DNA of 64,000 nt, from contig VWND01000024.1 of the NCBI GenBank assembly GCA_009599575.1, positions 186,001-250,000 of the forward strand. Direction: 5' to 3'. Below the pieces are notes generated by a model, which did not search any database, was not told the DNA's origin, and saw nothing but the letters and a program-made list of their open reading frames with translations. The stretch is from Blumeriella jaapii. Lineage: Eukaryota; Ascomycota; Leotiomycetes; Helotiales; Drepanopezizaceae. The translations under genes were made by a program, and so were the position numbers. Positions 33,301 to 42,300 of the stretch are shown piece by piece; within the stretch, counting starts at the first letter, position 1, and each line of letters opens with the position of its first letter.

Positions 33301-36300
33301 GTAACGATATCGGTCCAAGGCAATATCTGGTCGACAATGAATGTAAGATCAGGACGCTGCTTATTGATAACGGACAAGTCAATGCCCAGTTGTTGCGACG
33401 CATCAGTGACATCCTCCAGAAGAGACATCGAATGCGTGGACACCACCCCAGATGGAAGCGTGACAAGCTCATCCCATTGCCGAGCATACTGGATGAAGCG
33501 ATCGTTCCACGTGGCTAATGTCCCAAGAACATCCTTCGCGTCGGCCTTGCTCAGCTTCGAATGTATCGTAATCAGCTCCATTGCAACGGCAAGGATATTT
33601 GGCAACCATCTAAGCAGCTTTTCGTGGTTCGACGACATATTGGATGCCTTGATGCTGTGAGAGTCCGGTGCCCACAGACCTTTGACCATTTTGATCTGCG
33701 CCTCAACGGCAGTCATGCCTTTCACAGCAGTCGAAAGCCGATTTCGCTGGGACGAGAACACGTGCAACAGACCTTCAAGGAAACCAGTACTTCTCGCAAC
33801 TTCGGCACTGCTCAGATCCTCTGAGTGCTGTCGTACTGCGCTCCTGACTCTAGGTGCCATCTCGACGGCTTTGTGGAAGTAGTACTCCATCCCGGCTATG
33901 TTCAGATCGCTTACAATGCCTACCTTAGCCAAAACCAATGATGTAAATTCCTGCTGCGCAAGAGCATCGGCGCCAAGATTGTATTTGATCCCCATCTGGC
34001 GCAACTCTTTCAGGGTATCGGCGAAGAGTTTTCTCTTACGCGACTTGAGGTGCTTGATTTCCACTTTGTTGTCTTCCGTGAGGGTTGAAGGTGTAGCTTT
34101 TTGTAGCTCGGCCGTCGTTTCGATGATGCGGGCCAGGAAGGAGTCGAGGTAGAATGATGCGTCAATAGCAGACGATGGGAGCTGTGCGGTGTTGGCCATC
34201 ATGGAGACAGTCTTGGTGACATTGATGAAGCGCTTGCTTTTATTTGACCAGCCCGGCACCGTCGCAGAACAGAGAGCTAAGACGGCTTCATCGACACTGG
34301 GCGTTGGGGCAGGCTTGATCTCGCCAGCTGGAGAGGTAGGCTCATCAGGCAGGCCACTCTTCAGCACGAATTCCATAGGCTGTCCGAGCAAAGAGCGAAA
34401 TTTACGAACAATTTTGAAGAGCTTGTGGTGTGATCGTTTCGCACTATCCCTTAACGCCACAATGTTTGTGTCCTTCCAGCTCGCTAGTAGCAGAACATCC
34501 TTCATGGCCTTCTCAAGCCCAACACGCCCTTTTTTGAGGTGTTCCTTAACAGGCGTCTCATATCTCGCATAAAGGGCAATGAAATTCGTCAGCGCGGCGT
34601 GAATGATTGAAATGTACGGCATATCAATCGCCAACAAGTCAAGATGTCGACAAAGCTGCTTTAGTAATTGTAATCGCTGCATGAATTGCCCCATGATAGC
34701 AGTTGAGAAGTAGGCATCAAGATCTTTGAGCAGTTTTTGAGCGTAATCTTTGAGTCCATCAGGCTGATCAGAGATTTGCAATGGCACAGCGATAACAACC
34801 TCGTACGCAATGAAGAACCAACTTTTAGCATCGTCATCGCATGTCTGGCTCTCCATTTCAAAAAGCTTAGCCCACGTGCTCAGCTCCAATCTCCGCCAGC
34901 TCACAATAGTCTGAGTGAGCTTGTCGTATAACTCCAGGGCCGAGTTTGCACGGCTAGCCCAGCCGCCAAATTGCCACTCGTGCATGTAAGTGTGCACCTT
35001 CTCGACCTTCATGATGATTTTCGCAAGCGGCTCGGTGTGTCTGAGTTGCAAAAGCTCGGAGCAGGCGACGAGCACATCAGCTAGAGGTTGCATATGGCCG
35101 ATCTCATCGACAGCTTGTAGGGCGAGAAAACGTGCGATGATCTGCTGAACAAGATTGACCAGCTGGCGAGTCTCCGGCAGATGGGGCGAGGTGTAAAAGT
35201 TGTAATTCTCAGGGATTATAGAACTCGAGTTTAGAGACTCGATTTCGTCGTTCAAGAGAAGCAGCGTCCCCGGAAGCAAGGCACGTGTTACGTGAGGCTT
35301 GCTGAACGCCGCAGTATCTTCATACAGAGAACCAATGCGCCGAGAAATTTGTCGTACGACAGAGAGAATAATTTCTCGCGGTTGCGTATTGCCCAAAAGG
35401 ATATCCGAGTGAATCTTCGAAAGCCCAATTGCAGTATCTCGGACAACGGATTGAGAGGGTGCAGCTCCCTTTGGCTGTTGTGAATTCTCATCTTCGTAGG
35501 CAGGGAATAGCTGGTTGAACTGCTCTTGGTCGTCTTCGTCCTCGTCTTCAGCACTACCTCTAAACACGTACAGGCCAGAATTGGATTCGGCCTCTAGACG
35601 ATCAGACTCGAGTCTCTTTTTCCACTGGTCATAGCACCCATGGAAGCCCCGGAAGACGGCTTGTCGGGCAACTGGCCCAAACGAGGAGAGTTTCTCGGTA
35701 GCGGCAGTGGTGGCAGTCAGAGCAAGGTATTCGATTGGGTGGCTGGCAATGACATCCTCATCAATGGGGGCTGGCCCTCCTCCGAGGAAAGGAGTAGATT
35801 TGCTCAACGCCAAACAACTTTCGTTCTTCACAGACGGTGCAGCGGAGACTAGCATAGCCATTGACAATCCAATTTGCAAGCAGCGAAGCATACTGAGGAC
35901 CGGAGCGGTAAGATCGTTGTAAGCGCGGAAACGCTCCGAAAGACGTTTGATGATTTGTGCGACATTGTGCTGTGTAAGTTTGATTTGTTGCAATCCAGTC
36001 TCATCGCTGTCTTTGAAGTAGCTGATAAGTGTGTTCTTGAGGTTAGACCCTAGCACCACCTTGAGTAGGTTTCCGAATTCGCCCTGCAATTGATCCATCT
36101 CGGTTTTTTCGGGTCGGTAGATCTCTTGCAGGTTTTCAGGGGGTTCGCCGAGATCTGAAATTTCGAGTTCGAGACTTTGGCAGCGAAGATTGGAATCCTG
36201 GCCTGTAAGCAGGCACTCAAACTGGCGGAGGGCGGCGAGCTTGTTCTGAATTTCTTGATGGTGCTCTCCGTGGCGTTGGCGTTCGAGTCTCTGTCTCTTA

Positions 36301-39300
36301 TCTGGGTCAAACGCACGGTCTGGTACGTATAGAGTGATACACCCTATGGCAAAATTAACCCATGCCAGGGAAGCGAATTGCAATTGGTTGTCTGGCTGGG
36401 ATCTTGAGGCCAGAATAGAGAGTGCGGACGAGCTGAAGTGGTTGGTGAGGACTTCCTGGACATGTCTAGGAGTGGCAATTCCAGACGGCATCTCTGGTAT
36501 CGGGTTCGGATTTAGACTGATGTCGAATAGTTCAGCTTCAATGTTTGGAGGCAGCAGCTGACACCAAGAGGCAAAGTTTGCGGCAATTTCTTCTCCATGT
36601 GCAGAGACAACACCCGAGATCAGATTTGACAATACGCCATTGAGGTCCGAGACTTGGTCTCTCGAAAGCACCTCACTGGCCTTAGTAACGTTTTCCCCCA
36701 GAATCGGCAACTCGGTCTCAAGAAGCTTCAAACTCCGCAAATCTACCTCACCGACACTGTTCAGTTTCACAAACATCTCAACTGCAAATGTATCAGCGAT
36801 AGACTTCAAGCCATCACCAAGAAGGTAATCCATCATTTGCAAGGATCTTGAACCCGGAGTTGAGCTCGCCAGTTGTATCTCAGATGCCGTGGAATGATTG
36901 GCGAGAATGATGGAATCGACATCGGTACTCTGCTCAATCCTAGAGCCATAGAGCATGCCGTCCAAAGCCCGAAATTGCCTTAATGCTTCAAATTGGCCAA
37001 CAAAAAACGGCGTCACCTTGTTTGCCCCCACCTCAGCTAGAGACCCGAGACTCTGCTCCAAGTTGTGCATTTCAATTTCCAACGTAGAAATCAGATCTGC
37101 TCCATCGACATCGTTTGTCAAAATAAGTTCGTAGGCTTTCACAAGCGAGGTCATGATGTGTCCTAGCTCCTCGACCGAAATCGTCGTCTTCCATCTCAGA
37201 GCGTCAAAGCGGTGTGCTAATGCTTCCATTTGAACAAGAGTTTGCAGGATGCTGAAGTTTGGGATGACTTTAGGTCGTAGCTGGCGCCAGAGGAGTTCCA
37301 TACTGAGACCTGTGGTGAGCTTAAATCCTGAAGAGAAGTCTGCTGAGAGGCTACGACTGAAGGCCGAGATGGGTGAGTCTTGCAACGGGGGAGACGTAGC
37401 CAGGGTTGTGAGCATGTCTGTGCCGATAGCAAGGTGGGCCTGGAACGTTGATTCCTCAAAGTGAGTGGACACGGAAAGGCGAAATGTGTTCCACCAATAT
37501 CGCAGCAAAGCTCTGAACGCCCGCGTGTGCTCCTTCCAATGGGCATTAGCACCAGTGTGGGTTTGGAGGTAAGTGCAGAGAGCTTGAAGGGTGTTACTTA
37601 GGAAGTCAGAGATATTGACTGTAGAGTCTTTGCTAACTGTCGGGATACGGGCCTTGACAAGTGATCGTTGGAGTCGATTCATCTTGCTGGGCTTCAAATT
37701 ATCGAGGCCAGACCCTTGTGCCTTGTAAGCTTGAATTGCGACAGTGATGTCGACGACGAAGTCGAAGATAGCACCCAACCAGAGTGCTTGCTCAGACTCT
37801 ACGACTAGGCCAAGCAGAGGTACCAAAGGCGAGTTCTGGAGTGGGTGGATGATCTGAGACTCCCTGAAGCTTTCAACAGACAAGCCCATCTTCGTTGCAA
37901 GATCTCCAAGCATCTCACCAATCGCCAACCTCAGTTGTTGATTCGACCCGCTTTGATAGATCTCCATGTACGGTAGGCAGATAGCCTCGAGTTTTGTAGC
38001 ACCGAGTTCTGACAAGGAACTATCTTTGCAAACTTCGAAAAACCTGCGAAGTAGGGGCATATCGGACCAAGAAAGGTTTTCCAAAGCAGCAGAGAATGCA
38101 AGCCGAGCCTGCTCACTTTCCGTTGGGAAGGATTCCAAGATCTTAGTCAAATTTCGGAACCTCAACATCCTCGACTCCAACTTCATTCTAGGCACCTGAC
38201 TATGCTCGACGTCAACTTCCATAGGCTCGATGAAGATCTCCACTGCCCGATTCCTCATTGCCCTTGATAATTCCCCAAACCTCGCATCCATCGTCAAGAA
38301 GATGCGAAATTCGGGATGCGGCCGAACAACCTTTGGCTCGCCATCTGGTCCACAATGTTCATTAATACTCAGAAACCCATTGGGCTCAAGCAGCGAGTTC
38401 AGACGGTCGAGGACTGAGGCGCTACAAAGGTTTGCGTTATCTAGAACAAGCCAGGAGCCTTGTTCGAGGGCCTTGACAAGCACACCGTCGACCCATTCGA
38501 AGCGTGCGTTTTCGACGACCATACAGCGTGTGGCAAAATGTGTGCATGTATTGGCGAGTTTCTCGAAAGATGAGAGAGATGTGTCGGAAAATAGTTCTTG
38601 CAGGAGCGTAGCAAGGGCGTTAAAAAAAGCGGGTGTCATCTGGGTCTCGAGACTGAGAAGGGAAATGATTTCTAGTGCCTTGTCTGGGATTTTGGCTGGC
38701 AGGAATGACAAGATCGTAGTATTGATGAAGTCTTTCAGCTCGACGCAGAAAGCGTTAGCGGAGCGTTGGGGATCCACCTGCTCGAAGCCTCCGACCAGAT
38801 CCATGGTATCGATGTCTGCATTCAGAGGGAAGACGACTAAAGACTTTCCGCTGGTAGCTACGATGTGCTCGAGAAGGGTTGTCTTGCCTGAGCCGGATGG
38901 GCCTACTAGAATACATGGTAGATTCTGCTGAATACAGACCATGACCGATTCGATCTCGGGCAAACGCTTCGTAAAGTCGACCCCGGGGAATGGTATGCGC
39001 TGGATGAGGGGATCTCTGACCATGTATGCTAATCCGACCTGATACGCAGAAGGGCTTGTGTTGTGGAAAAAGTGACGGAATGGTACATTCTGACAGAACG
39101 TTTGGGAGAATATCCGATCAACTTCTTGCCGGTCCTTAGTGGTTCTAAAGCGCTGCCTAAAGATCAAGTTCAAAAAGTCCGATGGGTTAGCAGCGACGAG
39201 CAGCGGAGCTTTCGAACTCAAAAGCTGCAGCCATCTCAGGATATCTCTCAAATTGAACTCCCACGGTCCACCTTGCAATCCGAATCGTCTGACATGCACG

Positions 39301-42300
39301 ATCTCATGCTCAAGCTTCTCAACAAACTTGAGGATCGTAGCCACAGTTTCGTCGTTCATCACAGGAAAGTTATGTTTGCAGATAAGTTGCAAGTCGTTAT
39401 TCTTGAACACGTCTGCGTACACAACCGTAAATCGATTGACAAACGAACTCGGCAGCCCCTTTCTGCCACCACCCTGGTGATGCGGGTTCTGCGCAGCAAA
39501 AACCGAGAAATCAGGATGGCGTTTGAAGGTTTGGTCAAGCTCAGAGATGTACACCTCGCCTCTGTGGTCGAGACAGGCGTTCAGACCCTCAAGGACAGAT
39601 TGCGAGGCGAGATTCATCTCGTCGAGGAGCACCCACTCGCCGTTTTGCATAGCTTGAAGGAACGGAGCGTCCCGCCAGGCGAAGTGGCCTGCTTCAGCGC
39701 CTTCAACAGGAACATCGGAGCCGAAGAGATCCATAAGGTCAGTCTGCTCGGAAAGGTTAATTCTGGTTAATGGGCGATTGCAAGCACGAGCGAGAGCAGC
39801 GATCAGTGTGGTCTTGCCGACTCCCGGGCTGCCTTCGATGAGAATCGGTTTTTGGACTTGGAGCGCGCGAATTACTCTCATGGCGTTCAGCTTCGTGGTT
39901 GGAGCGTTGAAGGCGAAACCCGGGTCGGAGTCTGAGCCAGTCTTTTTAGAAATGGCAAAATCACCCATGATCAGCGAATCCTGTCCATTGACCAGCTCAA
40001 TGGGCTTGAAGTATATCGAGCTAATATCGTGATCGAGAAGAGCAGAGAGTTGTTGTAAGCACCTCTTTCTCTCTCTCACAATGTTTTCCGGGTTTATGGC
40101 CAAAAGTGCAGCAGGGTTCGCGCCCAAAGTGTCTATATACACCATAGCAGCACCGTGTAGGACTGCAAAGTACGGGTCGCTGGAGTCGGAACCATTCATG
40201 AATTTGACCCACGCAAGGACATCTCTGACTGAAATTGAAGTTGCCGCTGATGAACGATAGTTCTCTCCAAACCACTCCGCAAAGTAGACCATAGCTTTCG
40301 AAAGATGCTTGAACTTGCCGCTTAACTTTGCCTCGACAATTTGGAAAACATCCTCATGCTCAGACAACGAAGGGACCCATATCTCCGTGAAACGATTGCG
40401 CAGGGCAGGAGACAATTCTCGCTTGCCATAGTCTCCACCAGGGTTCATGGTGGCGAAGAATTGGAAACCATCTGCTGCTTCCACGAAAGAGTTCTCAATG
40501 CCCTTCTCGGCCAGCAGAATTGTTCTTTGGGTTTCCAGAACCGAATTGAGACGTTCAAGCACGGAGTCGTCCGCCAGAGAAATCTCGTCGAGCAGGAAGA
40601 ATTGACCATCCTTCAAGGCCTGGACGAGACTTCCGTCCGACCATTCAAAGAGGGCCTTTGCTTTCCCTTGGTTGGCATCGATTCGCTGTCTTAACTCTTC
40701 TGGGGCTTGCGAAAGCGTCGACGGCGGAAGTGCCCGATAAGCAGTCAGCAAAACATCGGTTTCCTCATCCTGATTGACAGATTGGCTGAGACCACCCAGT
40801 ACAGCAATCAAATCTTGCTTCAGCTGTTCCAAAATCACAGCACGGTTTCTCACCGGCCGTTGAGCGCCAATTAGATCTCCCGTCTCCGTATTTTGGTGCG
40901 CATTTACGATATGCAAATCCTTGCCAAAGGCATCAGCCAGCATCTGGCAGACTGTCGTTTTGCCACAGCCCGTCTCTCCAACAAGCAGAACAGGCTCGTT
41001 GTTGCGGAGGGCATGAGCGACAAGAACAAAGAGACGCCGCATGGCCTGCGTCCAAACTACGCCTTGGGAATTCGGCGTCTGGTCGTAAGCTTTGATCTCG
41101 GGCGACGAATCACCGCTGTACAAAATCGAGGGATCGATCTGGACTTTGAAGACTCTTTCGATAATCTCTTTCACTGCTAAGCGCTCAGCTGGGTTTCGGA
41201 CTCGTTCGGCAAGGAGCATGTAGCCATTCGCGGCTAGTTGTTCGCGAGTATCTGCATTTCTGAGAGCCCACCGGAAGAGGTCTCTAAGAGTGGCAAAACT
41301 ATCCTTCTGCTCAAACAAACGATTGGATTGACGGAGCGTGGAGAGGTCTTTGTAGACTTGCACGATTCGCTTGCAGTCTGATGGAGCGACATTTTTGCTT
41401 CGGTATTCGAGGATGATATGTAGTTCCTCTTGCGGGATGTCATCAAAATGTAATTCCAGAAAACGGTTTCGGAAGGCACGTGACAGGGTTTTTCTGCCTC
41501 CATAAAGTCCGGGAGGATTCTGGGTAGCGAAAAGCATGAAGTTCTCGTGAGGACGGACAATCTCTTGTGTTTCGGGAATGAGAAGCTCACGGTTGTCATC
41601 TAGCAGTCGATTGAGAGCTTCCAGCACATCGGTGGGTGCCAAGTTCAATTCATCAAGTACAATCCAATGCCCTTGCCGCAGGGCTTGTACAAGGAGACCC
41701 TCTTGGAAACGAAGTTGGCCGTCCGCGCCCGAGACATATGTTCCGAGGTATTCTTGAAGGTCAGTATGTTCATGGTTGTTTATTCTGACGAACTTATTTC
41801 CACTGTACTTTGCCAGATACTCAATCATACTTGTTTTTCCGGAAGAAGTAGGACCTTGAACAAGAACCGGGAAGCGGCGCGTAGATGTAGCTCGGACCAA
41901 ATTCAACATGTTGCGTTCTACGGATGGTGTCAAGATGTAATGAGACTGCTCTTGAGGTGTCTCTGAACCCTGAAGCATCCAGTATTGGCGGTCCTTGTTC
42001 TTATTCATAAAGGCTTTGTACAACTTCCCATCGTCAAGTCGACGAGGGGTCTGAGCCAGGAGAGCACGAGGGTTGCCGTGTCCACTGAGGAGGTGGTGAT
42101 CGATCAACGGGATGAGCAATTTCTCAGACTCTCTGTCCAAAAGAGTAAGAAAGCCCATGGCGAACCCTTCATACAGCGCCCTACGCAGCCCGTACGAAGG
42201 AGAAATTTCTACCACGTAGCTCAGTACTCGAGTGAGTGTTCGAAGACTGAAATGCGGAACTTGGTTGGCTCCATCCACCAATCTCTTGTCGTCAGCTAAG